From: JAJDTR01 sp965220415
GTDB taxonomy: Bacteria > Poribacteria > WGA-4E > JAJDTR01
DNA: 64,000 nt
Assembly (NCBI GenBank): GCA_965220415.1
Contig: OZ244829.1
Span: 1,178,001-1,242,000 of the forward strand
Direction: 5' to 3'
Below the pieces are notes generated by a model that was not told the origin of the DNA, searched no databases, and was given only the letters and a program-made list of their open reading frames with translations. The translations under genes and the position numbers were made by a program. Below, piece after piece: positions 1 to 8,556 of this stretch. Positions within the stretch are counted from its first letter, which is position 1; every line of letters begins with the position of its first letter.

Positions 1-597
1 CATAACGTGGCGTTGGATTGGTACGCTAGTTTTTTCAGTTATAACGTTAAAGATTTCGGCAAGGTATTTCCCTGAAATCTCCTCTAATCGCCAGCCTGTC
101 AATACCTCGGCAACCGGGTTCATAAAAGTCACCAATCCGCCTTCGTCCATTGCGATTACAGCATCGCCGATACTTCTGAGGATGGTTGATAGCCACTGCT
201 CCCTTTCCCTGAAACGCCGTTCCGTTTCATGTCTGTAAAGGGCAATCTCGATGTTGAGGTGCAATCGTCTTTCTTCAACGGGTTTAAGAACATAGCCGAA
301 TGGTTCGGTTATCTTTGCCCGCTTCAACAGGTCTTCGTTTGCCCGATCAGTGAGATATACCACAGGAATGTTGGAGCGGTTCTGTATCTGTTCGCCCGTC
401 GCTACACCATCCATTTCACCCTTCAAAGTGATGTCAATTAACGCTAAATCCGGACGAGTCTTTACCGCTCTTTGTACTGCTTCTTCTCCGGTGCGCACAA
501 CACTTGAAGGCTCGTACCCCAAGGTTTCTAGCAGTTCTACGACATAAGTGGCGACACTACTTTCATCTTCAACGACCAGTATCTTTGCGCCTGCCAT
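1..597 (-). CDS. Response regulator receiver-PAS signalling protein (partial, 5' end only)
   Basis: The first 199 codons are present and the gene runs off the left edge of the window. It starts at ATG 597 with GAGGAG about 8 nt upstream. Residues 1-120 form a CheY-like receiver domain: acidic pair at E10/D11, phospho-acceptor D55 in LALIDITLKG, T83 and the conserved K105 in YVLKPVEE. From about residue 135 a PAS domain begins (WLSTILRSIGDAVIAMDEGG, then a GW..EEI segment). Receiver plus PAS is typical of hybrid sensor proteins that usually end in a histidine kinase or GGDEF output, which lies outside the window. The upstream side has no co-oriented gene, so it is probably transcribed alone or leads an operon leaving the window. 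Domain assignment is firm; the output domain is unknown. Confidence 0.9.
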   Translation of the reverse strand, partial: MAGAKILVVEDESSVATYVVELLETLGYEPSSVVRTGEEAVQRAVKTRPDLALIDITLKGEMDGVATGEQIQNRSNIPVVYLTDRANEDLLKRAKITEPFGYVLKPVEERRLHLNIEIALYRHETERRFREREQWLSTILRSIGDAVIAMDEGGLVTFMNPVAEVLTGWRLEEISGKYLAEIFNVITEKTSVPIQRHVM

Positions 598-684
598 TGC
601 ATCTTCTCCTCGCTGACGGTAGGAATCATCGGACGTTCCAATGCGCCGTATCGGCTAACGAAGTCTTTTTTCCCCGATGCTAAC

Positions 685-846
685 TATACTCTGCGTTGGG
701 TATTATTGAGCTTTTTTCCAGTGATAATTGCTTCTAATAGGACTTACGCGGCACCAGCAGGTCGGGAATCGGAGTTCCCTCGTACAAGGAGCGCGACCTC
801 GAGATCGCTCCTACAGAAGACGCAATTTCTGACAGCGCGGAGTATA
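685..846 (-). mobile_element. Type II miniature inverted-repeat element, copy 1
   Basis: A 162-bp segment starting TATACTC and ending GAGTATA. Its centre holds a hairpin-rich GGTCGGGAATCGGAGTTCCC stretch and CGAGATCGCTCCTAC. It is a diverged relative of the 163-bp copy at 51956-52118 and the 164-bp inverted copy at 56202-56365. There is no coding capacity. The ends are consistent with TA-flanked insertion but too short to prove it. Confidence 0.55.
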
Positions 847-920
847 GGTTCTGTTGACCTTTCATAGCGACCCGATAATCGAGAGGTATGTACACACGAA
901 TGGTTCTTCGTAGGGGTTGG

Positions 921-955
921 GATCAAGCGACTGAACAGGGAGCGCGATAGAGATC
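921..955 (+). repeat. 35-bp GATC-bounded unit
   Basis: The unit begins GATCAAGCGACTGAACAGGG and ends GATAGAGATC. The same 35-bp unit with few changes recurs at 1113-1147, 16076-16110, 51726-51760, 57380-57414, 57448-57482, 57534-57568, 59039-59073 and 59125-59159. Confidence 0.75.
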
Positions 956-1112
956 CTACCCAACCCTTTGCTCACGTATCAGAGACGATATCGGGCTTCT
1001 GTAAGTGGTTTCCAGAATTAACGTTTTGATGCCGAATTATGATTTTCGACTTACAATCTTCACTCAACCTGTATGGTGTGAGTCCGCCAACGCGCATTAT
1101 TCAATGGGCGAG

Positions 1113-1147
1113 GATCAACTGACTGGATAAGGAAGACGATAGAGATT
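1113..1147 (+). repeat. 35-bp GATC-type unit
   Basis: A diverged copy beginning GATCAACTGACTGGATAAGG and ending GATAGAGATT, so its last base differs from the GATC boundary. It is the same length as the other copies in the window. Confidence 0.65.
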
Positions 1148-1341
1148 CCTCTCGCCCCTACGATTACGGACAGTTTGGCACAAATGTCAACACTCCCTCG
1201 AAACGACCTTTTCATTCTAGGATCCGTCGGCTGTACAATCTGAATCAACTGAAACAAGCCGGCGGACTTTAACGTATGATTGGATAGCTGTCCAATACAA
1301 TATCACATACCTCACCCGCATTGCCATTTGTAATTTTCATT

Positions 1342-2424
1342 ATGGCAAGAATCCCGTCTTTTTCAAAACCTCAAATTACCGAAATACTCCATGCGAGTCG
1401 TCCAATCGCATTCCCGCTCGGGATTGTGATTGTGTTGAGTAGTCTCGTAATTGGCATTCTCGGCCAGAATGTGTTGGAAGTTTATCGAATTCTTGTTTTA
1501 AGTGCGCTTGGCAGCTTGGACGACTTCGGATACGTCCTATTTAATGCGACCCCGCTAATCTTTACGGGACTAGCCGTAACCATCGGCTTCAAGTGCGGGT
1601 TATTCAACATTGGCTGCGAGGGACAACTTTACGCGGGCGGATTTGCGGCTGCTTGGGTGGGATTTCATTTCAACCTTCCCGCGGTTATACTCATCCCCCT
1701 TTGCATCTTTGCGGCGATGGCGGCGGGTGCCGGATGGGCAGCAATTGCTGGAGTTCTCAAAGCGAAATTTGGCGTCCACGAGGTCATCAACACGATCATG
1801 ATGAACTTTATTGCGATCGCGTTGACGAGCTACTTGGTTACGGAGGTATATCAAGAAACTGGACAGATGACTCCTCAGACACCGCAAATTCATGAAACCG
1901 CGCACTTGCCCCGAATTGCAGTGTTTCTTGATTTTGTCCCAAAGAGCAACCCGCTGAACGTCACGTTTCTTCTCGCACTTATCGCCGCGCTTTTTTGCCA
2001 GTTTTTCTTAAAGCGCACGCAATACGGCTATGAGTTACGGTTAGTTGGCGATGCGCCCGACGTAGCAACCTACGGCGGAATTAATGTCGGGGCTGTGACT
2101 GTTTGGACGATGATGTTGAGTGGCGCCATGGCGAGCTTAGCCGGCGTGTGGGACGTAATGGGCTATCGCCACCGCTTCCTCGACAATTTCTCGCCCGGTT
2201 TCGGGTATACCGGAATCGCCGCCGCGTTGCTCGGACGAAACCATCCCTACGGCGTCTGCCTCGCTGCAATCCTATTTGGCGCTCTAAACAAAGGGGCTTT
2301 GGACGTTGAAATCTTGATGAACGTTCCAAGAGAGTTGTTTCTCATCATTCAAGCCGTGTTGATCGTATGTCTAGCTTCCATTCAATTTAAATGGCAAGAC
2401 CATGCCTTGAGTAAAACCACGTGA
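1342..2424 (+). CDS. ABC transporter permease, nucleoside/simple-sugar (BmpA-linked, YufP/NupP-like)
   Basis: A 360-aa integral membrane protein of the BPD_transp_2 class. A cytoplasmic N terminus is followed by about nine hydrophobic segments. The family segment GLFNIGCEGQLYAGGFAAAW (about residues 91-110) and the EAA-like KFGVHEVINTIMMNF stretch are characteristic. It would form half of an inner-membrane channel importing nucleosides or related compounds, energised by a duplicated-NBD ATPase. An in-frame TTG lies at 1321; ATG 1342 is preferred, but neither start has a clear ribosome-binding site. The partner permease follows at 2585. No ATPase or BmpA binding protein is present, which is unusual because these four genes are normally contiguous. 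Substrate is not determinable from the sequence. Confidence 0.85.
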   Translation: MARIPSFSKPQITEILHASRPIAFPLGIVIVLSSLVIGILGQNVLEVYRILVLSALGSLDDFGYVLFNATPLIFTGLAVTIGFKCGLFNIGCEGQLYAGGFAAAWVGFHFNLPAVILIPLCIFAAMAAGAGWAAIAGVLKAKFGVHEVINTIMMNFIAIALTSYLVTEVYQETGQMTPQTPQIHETAHLPRIAVFLDFVPKSNPLNVTFLLALIAALFCQFFLKRTQYGYELRLVGDAPDVATYGGINVGAVTVWTMMLSGAMASLAGVWDVMGYRHRFLDNFSPGFGYTGIAAALLGRNHPYGVCLAAILFGALNKGALDVEILMNVPRELFLIIQAVLIVCLASIQFKWQDHALSKTT

Positions 2425-2584
2425 ACGACTTCGAAAACTTCAAACGTACACGCCTGAAAACTTTACAACTGAACCGGAGTCTTCCACCAACGATGTGCGG
2501 TAAATCCAGGTTACTCGCAGTTCGCGGAACACAACCCGAAGGGCTATCACAATTATCTCTGAACTCATTCCAACCACAATTCGC

Positions 2585-3391
2585 ATGTCAACACCGTTGA
2601 CCCTGGCGGGGCTCGGTGGAATATATTCCGAACGCTCTGGCGTTGTCAATATTGCGCTGGAGGGAATTATGTTAGTTAGCGCGTTCGGATATGTCATCGG
2701 CACGAGTGTGTCCGGTTCTACTTGGATTGGAGTGATGGTCGGGATTAATTGTGGCACCGCCATCGCTTTAGTCCACGCAATCGCGTCGATTTCATTTCGA
2801 GCGAATCAAATCGTCAGTGGTGTTGCAATTAACTTACTTGCCGTCGGAATTACGGAGTTTTTCAACCGCAAAGCAACATCACAGCGCGTAGAAGGGCTAA
2901 ACCAATGGAACTTACCGCTCATAGGAAGTTATTCGTGTTTAGTCTACCTTACACTTCTTCTCATGGTTGGGAGTCATGTCTTCCTTTTCAAGACGCCGTG
3001 GGGGTTGCGGCTGCGCGCGGCGGGAGAATCGACTGGAGCATTAAACACACTAGGTCTCAGTCGCGCATGGTGGCAGTATGTCGGAGTGACGGTAAGCGGC
3101 GTGTTCGCCGGGCTAGGCGGCTGTTTCCTAGCATCCGAAGCACATTACTTCACGAAGGGGATGACCGCCGGACGGGGATATGTGGCTCTTGCGGCGGTGA
3201 TTTTCGGGAATTGGAGTCCGTACAGGATGGCGGTGGCATGTTTGCTATTCGGCTTTGCGAACGCGCTGGAATTGGCAAGCCGTTGGGATATCCCTTCCCA
3301 ACTCTTACAATGCCTGCCCTATTTGCTAACTATGGTGGTGCTTGTCGGAGTTATTGGCAAGTCAAAACCGCCAGCAAGTCTGGGCAAGTGA
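2585..3391 (+). CDS. ABC transporter permease, nucleoside/simple-sugar (YufQ/NupQ-like), start uncertain
   Basis: The second permease of the pair (268 aa from ATG 2585), with the family signature GGIYSERSGVVNIALEGIML near its N terminus and ANQIVSGVAINLLAVG in the middle. It would pair with the preceding permease to form the membrane channel. The reading frame is open back to 2504 and encodes IISELIPTTIRMSTPLTLAG, which matches the amphipathic N-terminal helix normal for this family. That stretch has no ATG, GTG or TTG. The annotated ATG therefore probably lies inside the true protein. Either a rare AUU/AUC start is used, or the gene has lost its start through mutation or an upstream frameshift. 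There is a 160-nt gap after the upstream gene. Confidence 0.8.
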   Translation: MSTPLTLAGLGGIYSERSGVVNIALEGIMLVSAFGYVIGTSVSGSTWIGVMVGINCGTAIALVHAIASISFRANQIVSGVAINLLAVGITEFFNRKATSQRVEGLNQWNLPLIGSYSCLVYLTLLLMVGSHVFLFKTPWGLRLRAAGESTGALNTLGLSRAWWQYVGVTVSGVFAGLGGCFLASEAHYFTKGMTAGRGYVALAAVIFGNWSPYRMAVACLLFGFANALELASRWDIPSQLLQCLPYLLTMVVLVGVIGKSKPPASLGK

Positions 3392-3430
3392 AAGTTGCAT
3401 GGCCCATAGCCCATAGTAGATCGCAAAAAA

Positions 3431-3484
3431 GCCCGACTCCGCACAAATATGTAAACCACAACAAAGTTTCACACGGAATCGGGC
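3431..3484 (-). terminator. Rho-independent terminator, repeated type, copy 1
   Basis: The arms GCCCGACTCCG (3431-3441) and CGGAATCGGGC (3474-3484) pair with one mismatch. On the minus strand a run of U follows (A-tract 3425-3430). It lies 3' of the lipoprotein gene ending at 3671. Related hairpins follow the next two minus-strand lipoprotein genes. Confidence 0.75.
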
Positions 3485-3670
3485 AAAAGAATAGCTTGAT
3501 TACTTGCTAGATTGATGTTCAGTTTTTTAGCTTTTCGGACTCAACTGATGGTATTTGCCGGGAAGATGCACGATGCTTGTACCCTTCTCAGATGTAGGAC
3601 GTACCTCAGACCGGCTAGTTCTCAAGAATAGTCATCTGAGGTACACCCACATGCTGTTTCAGGTATTTCG

Positions 3671-4990
3671 CTAGTTGGAACCATTAGCTCCGTTGCCTGA
3701 CGCGTCATCGTCTGACATGTCATCATCGGTCGTACCATCGTCGGTTGTGCCATCGTCGGTCGTGCCGTCATCCGCCATGTCGTCATCCATCATGCCGTCA
3801 TCGGCCATGGCGCTATCCTCGAACGTGACAATCTCGCCATCCTTGACCTCTGCTACGATTGCGTCATAGGACGCCTCGCCGTTCGAGTCAAAAGAAAACT
3901 GTCCCGAAACACCCAATACTGTATCAAACCCCATGGTCTGCGCCAGTGCATCGCGAATCGCGGTTGCATCCGTTGATCCCGCATTCGATATTGCCGCAGC
4001 TAGAATATGGAGTGTGGCGTACGACTGTGCCGCCCACGGATCAGGGTCAATGCCGTATGCTGCTCGATAGCTGTCGACGAAGGCTTGATTTCCCGGCGTG
4101 TCTGATGTGATTGTCCAATTGGTAAACGTAATCGCCCCTTCAGCGTCGTCGCCTAGAATTGCCACCTCGTTCGCCGTCAGATCAGGAACAATGTACGGAA
4201 TAGACGTCGAGATGCCCGCTGCTCGCCCCTGAGACATTATCTGCACCATTTCAGTCGATAAAGCCGAGATCAAAACAGCCTCTGCGTCTGACGCCATTAT
4301 CGCAGCCAATTGTTCAGAAAAATCGGTTTCGTCGGTCTGGATGGTTTGAGTGGTTACCGCATCGACTCCGACCTCCGCGAGCACAGCGCCGAACTGCTCG
4401 TAACCGCTCGTTGAATAGGCGTCGGCTGCATCGTAAATAATCGCCACTTTTGTATAACCTAACTTGGCTTGAGAGGCTTTGACGCCAGCAGGATTCAGTA
4501 TGTTGGTCGCGAGACCGGTGCGGAAGATGTAATCTCCTTCACCGCTTAAACCCGCGGCGGACGAGACGGAACTAAACGCGATGACTTGGTTCTCTTGCGC
4601 AATCTGAAGAGCTACCTTGAAGCGGCTGGAGAGTGCGACACCGAGGATAGCGGGGACATCTTGAGCAATCAGTGTATTGAAGGCATCGGTTGTGCCGTCC
4701 AAGGTGCTCATATTGTCATGTTCGATGAAGGTAATGCCCGCATCACCGAGTTGTGAACTATTTATTTCCGCAAGCGCCAAATCAAAGCCGTTCTTCATTG
4801 ATAAACCGTATGGGCCCGCGTCTCTCCCTGTCAGCGGTAAGACCACCCCGATTTGTATCCCTCCCTGAACGTCTTCCATCTGGGGCAGATCGCTAGTCGT
4901 CAAGATCGAAACCAGCTCGTCACAGGCAGAAAGTCCCACAACAAGCGAAACCATTATACAAACAAATGCGAATTTCCTGAATCCATTCAT
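3671..4990 (-). CDS. LivK-type periplasmic binding lipoprotein with acidic tail
   Basis: A 439-aa lipoprotein. The signal sequence ends in lipobox GLSAC (lipid Cys C23), followed by the family leader DELVSILTTSD. The rest is a Peripla_BP_6 (branched-chain amino acid/amide receptor) fold: IQIGVVLPLTGRDAGPYG opens the first lobe and VAIIYDAADAYSTSGYEQF the second. The C terminus is a low-complexity tail of DDGTTDD repeats ending NGSN. The start at 4990 is chosen over 5047 because AAGGAG sits just upstream and the signal peptide begins there. It is the most downstream member of an eight-gene minus-strand lipoprotein array. The ligand is unknown and no LivHMGF transporter genes are in the window, so it may serve uptake with a distant transporter or sensing. 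Confidence 0.9.
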   Translation of the reverse strand: MNGFRKFAFVCIMVSLVVGLSACDELVSILTTSDLPQMEDVQGGIQIGVVLPLTGRDAGPYGLSMKNGFDLALAEINSSQLGDAGITFIEHDNMSTLDGTTDAFNTLIAQDVPAILGVALSSRFKVALQIAQENQVIAFSSVSSAAGLSGEGDYIFRTGLATNILNPAGVKASQAKLGYTKVAIIYDAADAYSTSGYEQFGAVLAEVGVDAVTTQTIQTDETDFSEQLAAIMASDAEAVLISALSTEMVQIMSQGRAAGISTSIPYIVPDLTANEVAILGDDAEGAITFTNWTITSDTPGNQAFVDSYRAAYGIDPDPWAAQSYATLHILAAAISNAGSTDATAIRDALAQTMGFDTVLGVSGQFSFDSNGEASYDAIVAEVKDGEIVTFEDSAMADDGMMDDDMADDGTTDDGTTDDGTTDDDMSDDDASGNGANGSN

Positions 4991-5444
4991 TTTCTGGTGA
5001 ATCTCCTTTATTGTTATTTGAATTGATACTTCGCTAGTTAGTTTCAAGCGTTGCCAAAACAGCCGCGTTCTTGGTAACGACTGGGCACGGTCATTACCTT
5101 TCGGACTACACTATTATTTAAGTATTTAAGCTAACTGTAGTCAAGCCTAAATCGCCTTGGTTCTTGAATGACTCATGTTATGACGAAAACACAAGTATCG
5201 CCACTATGCTCCTACTAAATGCTACATCAAGTATACAACACCTATATCAATCTTGCCAAAACTTAGAATTGTTGTCAAGTAGTTTTTGATGACAAATCGG
5301 CGAAAACGTATCTGATATTGAGGTGTAGCGATGTTTTTTAGGGTTTTCGGTTTCTAAAATCGGACATTCAATCTTCGTGCCGTGGTTTAGTCCCCTACAA
5401 ACAAGAAACAAAAGTTCCTAATTTCGCTGCCGTAAAATGAAAAA
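4991..5444. other. Intergenic, no gene seen
   Basis: An AT-rich spacer between two paralogous lipoprotein genes. It should contain the promoter and 5' leader of the gene starting at 4990. No convincing ORF, RNA gene or repeat was recognised apart from the terminator that bounds it. Confidence 0.6.
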
Positions 5445-5496
5445 GCCCGATTCGCGACAATCGGAAAATCAATCCCAAGTGCCAGCGAAATCGGGC
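5445..5496 (-). terminator. Rho-independent terminator, repeated type, copy 2
   Basis: The arms GCCCGATTCGCG and GCGAAATCGGGC flank a long loop. On the minus strand the stem is followed by a U-tract (AAAA at 5441-5444). It lies 3' of the lipoprotein gene ending at 5564. The sequence closely matches copy 3 at 7127-7179, loop included. Confidence 0.8.
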
Positions 5497-5563
5497 AGTG
5501 AAATGGCTCAAACTAGGTTTTAACTGAGCGTTCAGTCTTCATTTTTTTTACTAAAAGGTGACA

Positions 5564-6829
5564 TTAATTGGCAGCATTGCCATCGTCTATGGACGTACCG
5601 TCACTAGACATGCCGTTGTCTGTCATGTCATTGTCGGGCATATCATCATCTGCTGGCATCTCGCTAGCGTCAAACGGAACAAGCTTGCCGTCTTTGACAA
5701 TGTGAACGAACGGTTCGTAGATGGCATCGCCGTTCTCGTCAAACGAGAAACTTCCGAGAATTGTGTCTAAGCTGATACTTCTCAACGCTTCTGCGATTGC
5801 TATCGGATCGGCTGACTCCGCTCGGTTACCTGCCTCATTGAGAATATGCAGTGCTGCGTAAGATTGTGCCGCCCACGGATCAGGATCCATACCGTACGTT
5901 GCTTGATAACTTTCGATGAACGCCTGATTGCCCGGAGTAGAGGCAACGTTCGACCACCCATTGAAGGCGATTGTACCTTCGGCAGCTTCGCCAGCGGCGG
6001 CGGCTTCGGTAGTCCACAATTCCGGAATGATGAATGGGACCGAAGTGGGTATGCCGAGTTCTCTGCCTTGCTTCAATATCGGCGCCATTTCTGCCGACAG
6101 GGCGGAGACGAAGATAGCCTCGGGACTTAGATCCTTGATTCGGGTCAGTTGATCGGAGAAACTGGTGGCGCCTCCCTCGAAGGTTTCCGTACCAAGAATA
6201 TCGACACCTGCATCCATAAGCCCGCCCACGAGATCGCCGTGACCGATTGTAGAATAGGTGTCGGCTGCATCGTACATTGTAGCCACTTTCTTGTACCCCA
6301 GTGCTGCGTGAGTAACCATCACACCCGGCGGGTTCAGTCGGGCGGTGATTAAGCCGGATCGGAAATTGGCGTCGCCGGCCATGTTTATGCCGGACGCAGA
6401 CGATGTCGAGCTAAACGCCACAACGCCATTCTCCGCGGCGATCGGGAAAACTTCCTTCGCTTGGAATGAAAAGCTGGGCCCAAGAATGAAGGGGATACCC
6501 GCTTCAATCAGTTCATTAAACGCCGCGATTGCGCCGTCTAGCGTTGCCATGTCGTCGACGGTAGCAAATGTAATCCCGCCCGGACCGTCGTGGTCACTAT
6601 TTATCTCATTCCGCGCGAGCTCAAAACCGTGCAGAATTGGTTGGCCGTAAGAGGCACCGTATCGCCCCGACAAGGGTGCGACAACGCCCACGGTAACCCT
6701 GGCGTCAGTCGGCTCCGGAACATCGCTCGAAGTTAGTATTGAAACCAATTGATCGCAGGCGGCAAGCCCCATAATCATTGCGACAACCGCCAAGATGAAA
6801 ATAAACCTTGTGGTTCGACTCGTACTCAT
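5564..6829 (-). CDS. LivK-type periplasmic binding lipoprotein with acidic tail
   Basis: A 421-aa lipoprotein. The lipobox is GLAAC (C25), followed by DQLVSILTSSDVPEP. The Peripla_BP_6 core runs from VTVGVVAPLSGRYGASYG to about residue 385. The tail is acidic and Met/Asp-rich (MPADDDMPDNDMTDNG) ending GNAAN, as in the gene at 3671. The start at 6829 follows AAGGAG by 7 nt; the longer frame to 6880 lacks a site. Conserved second-lobe motif: VATMYDAADTYSTIGHG. With the genes at 3671 and 7289 it shares leader, tail and terminator hairpin, marking these three as a sub-block of the array. The ligand cannot be read from the sequence. Confidence 0.9.
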   Translation of the reverse strand: MSTSRTTRFIFILAVVAMIMGLAACDQLVSILTSSDVPEPTDARVTVGVVAPLSGRYGASYGQPILHGFELARNEINSDHDGPGGITFATVDDMATLDGAIAAFNELIEAGIPFILGPSFSFQAKEVFPIAAENGVVAFSSTSSASGINMAGDANFRSGLITARLNPPGVMVTHAALGYKKVATMYDAADTYSTIGHGDLVGGLMDAGVDILGTETFEGGATSFSDQLTRIKDLSPEAIFVSALSAEMAPILKQGRELGIPTSVPFIIPELWTTEAAAAGEAAEGTIAFNGWSNVASTPGNQAFIESYQATYGMDPDPWAAQSYAALHILNEAGNRAESADPIAIAEALRSISLDTILGSFSFDENGDAIYEPFVHIVKDGKLVPFDASEMPADDDMPDNDMTDNGMSSDGTSIDDGNAAN

Positions 6830-7126
6830 ATTTAATCTCCTTATTTTTCGTTTGGTATTCTTTGTCAACTCGAATGACAAGACCTAACCTGAGATTTTAA
6901 TGGGCGTATTTAAAGGTCTAAATTGATACTGCCCTTTGTTGATACTATAAATGTACATTCTCTGTTGCCACATTTGGTTTCCGGTTAAAGAAAACGCTCC
7001 ACGCTTTTTATTGTTCTACAAAACTGGGGCCAGTCAAATTACACGAGACCGATCGCAGCGACATCGCATCTGGTACCAAGGTCGCAGTGGTTATATCATT
7101 CTCCACGTATCAACGCGCGTAAAAAA

Positions 7127-7179
7127 GCCCGATTCGCGGCAGGTGGGAAAATCAACCCCAAACGCCAACGAAATCGGGC
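7127..7179 (-). terminator. Rho-independent terminator, repeated type, copy 3
   Basis: The arms GCCCGATTCGCGG and CCAACGAAATCGGGC with A-tract 7121-7126 give a minus-strand stem plus U-run. It sits about 110 bp beyond the stop of the cytochrome P460-like gene. It is nearly the same sequence as the copy at 5445-5496. Confidence 0.8.
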
Positions 7180-7288
7180 GATAGATTAGCGCACACCGAA
7201 GGCCAAGAAGAAGCGATGCGACACCTAAGCGAAACTTGCAACTGGGATCACTATCTGAGGAGTTTTTCGCTCCGGCCAAGGCTATGCA

Positions 7289-7969
7289 TTAGTTGGAACC
7301 ATCTCCGTCGTCGGCAGACATATTATCGTCATGATTTGCCTCTTCATCGTGGTGATCGGACGTACCATGGCCCGCGGTTTCGTAGCCGGGAAGTTCAACA
7401 AAAACATAGTCTCTGCCCGGCACATCAGGATCGTTTACGGCGGAGTGGCAGCCGTGGCAACCGTTACTCCCTTTATCGGTGCCATCACCAGCGGCTGCAA
7501 CAAAATCAGCATCAGCCGATTCGCGTTGATATTGGACGTACTTCCAACCGGCGTGGTCTTCGTACATCATATCGTCGGTTTTCCACATGACGGCGGCTCG
7601 CCACAGAAAGGTGTTGGTATCGTCCATGATTTCCTTCACCAGCGTGGTTCCGCTCGGGAAGGTTTCGGCGCTCATATCTTGCAGAGTTTCGACGCCTGGA
7701 GCATTGATGTAGGTTGTTCTGTCGCCCTGTCCATGTGCGACGCCGTGTGCGCTTGGCGCGCCAATCTCGACACTCGTCCAGGTCCTATACATAGCAATGT
7801 CCATCGGCAGCCCGGTCATCATTCCCATATCATCCGGCATTTCACCGTCGGGCATATCCATATCACCAGAAGTGAGAATTGAAACTAACTGATCGCATGC
7901 GGATAGGCCCACTATCAATGCGGCAACCGCCAATAGGAATGCAAATTTTGCGACTCGATTTGTGCTCAT
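7289..7969 (-). CDS. Cytochrome P460-like haem lipoprotein with the LivK-array leader
   Basis: A 226-aa lipoprotein whose first 35 residues (lipobox GLSAC, C25, then DQLVSILTSGD) match the neighbouring binding proteins. The core is unrelated to them. It resembles the cytochrome P460/multihaem-like family: FPSGTTLVKEI, then GWKYVQYQRE, and a c-type haem site CHGCH at residues 171-175, followed by DYVF. The protein ends in an acidic His/Asp tail (DHHDEEANHDD ... DGSN), again like its neighbours. P460 proteins bind an unusual haem and in some bacteria oxidise hydroxylamine; activity here is only inferred. The start at 7969 has AAAGGAG upstream. Leader, tail and downstream hairpin are shared with genes 3671 and 5564, suggesting a swap of the central domain. 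Confidence 0.8.
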   Translation of the reverse strand: MSTNRVAKFAFLLAVAALIVGLSACDQLVSILTSGDMDMPDGEMPDDMGMMTGLPMDIAMYRTWTSVEIGAPSAHGVAHGQGDRTTYINAPGVETLQDMSAETFPSGTTLVKEIMDDTNTFLWRAAVMWKTDDMMYEDHAGWKYVQYQRESADADFVAAAGDGTDKGSNGCHGCHSAVNDPDVPGRDYVFVELPGYETAGHGTSDHHDEEANHDDNMSADDGDGSN

Positions 7970-8370
7970 TTTGAATCTCCTTTTTCTTCATCCGTTCTCA
8001 ATATATTGATTGAGATAATAAACCCAAGTGGTGACTTCCTCGCAGTTAAATTGAAATCGTCCGTGATACTCAACCGTGCTATAGTTGCCCCGAAAAGCAC
8101 TTCTTTCGTCCGCCAATTCTACACATGGATATCCGTACGGCACTGCCACGCGTTACCTATTATCGTATAAACTCGAATAAAATATCAAGAAGATTTTGCA
8201 TTATTTCTTATAATTGCCGAACCATGCTCAAGCATAGGGGAGGTAAAACGAATAGGATGTAAGGTAGACAAGCTTGGACGGCTTGCCGATTATTATCTAG
8301 CGAGCACCTCCGGGCTGCCACTACTCCTGGTAAGCAAGCGAGGAACTTATCTCAGTAACATACCAGTATC
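7970..8370. other. Intergenic, no gene seen
   Basis: The spacer between the P460-like gene and the broken C-terminal extension of the next lipoprotein. It is AT-rich near the P460 start (probable promoter side). No ORF, hairpin family or mobile element was recognised. Confidence 0.6.
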
Positions 8371-8556
8371 CTATTGAACCTCAAACTCCACCTCGACGTC
8401 ATTGACAATCGCCTTATACATCCCGGAATCAAAAGTTCCAAGCGGAATGATATGTTCGATTTTCGTGATTGAGATTACGGCGGCACAAGCCAAATCTCTC
8501 GGGCGCTTGGTCGTAACCTGAACGTGAATAGTGTTTCCTTCGCGCCGCTCTGTCGT
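8371..8556 (-). pseudogene. Continuation of the 8557-9873 gene beyond an in-frame amber stop
   Basis: Directly after the TAG at 8559-8557 the same frame stays open for 61 codons to a second TAG at 8371. It encodes TTERREGNTIHVQV, then RPRDLACAAVISIT and AIVNDVEVEFEVQ. Together with the last 45 residues of the upstream ORF (SVAILESFPPQLVLEIEGYL.DAC) this forms a complete small beta-rich domain. I recall this domain from secreted bacterial proteins (pattern ILESFP..V...G.LPD.C......R.GN.F.V..TT.RP). The amber codon lies in the middle of the domain, so either the gene is a recent pseudogene, the stop is read through, or there is a sequence error. Confidence 0.7.

Larger units (their letters stand above)
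598..1341. other. Intergenic region with repeat elements
   Basis: There is no convincing coding sequence here. It lies between the divergent response-regulator and permease genes and holds a type II miniature element (685-846) and two 35-bp GATC-type units (921-955 and 1113-1147). Short open frames are low-quality translations of these repeats. Confidence 0.7.
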
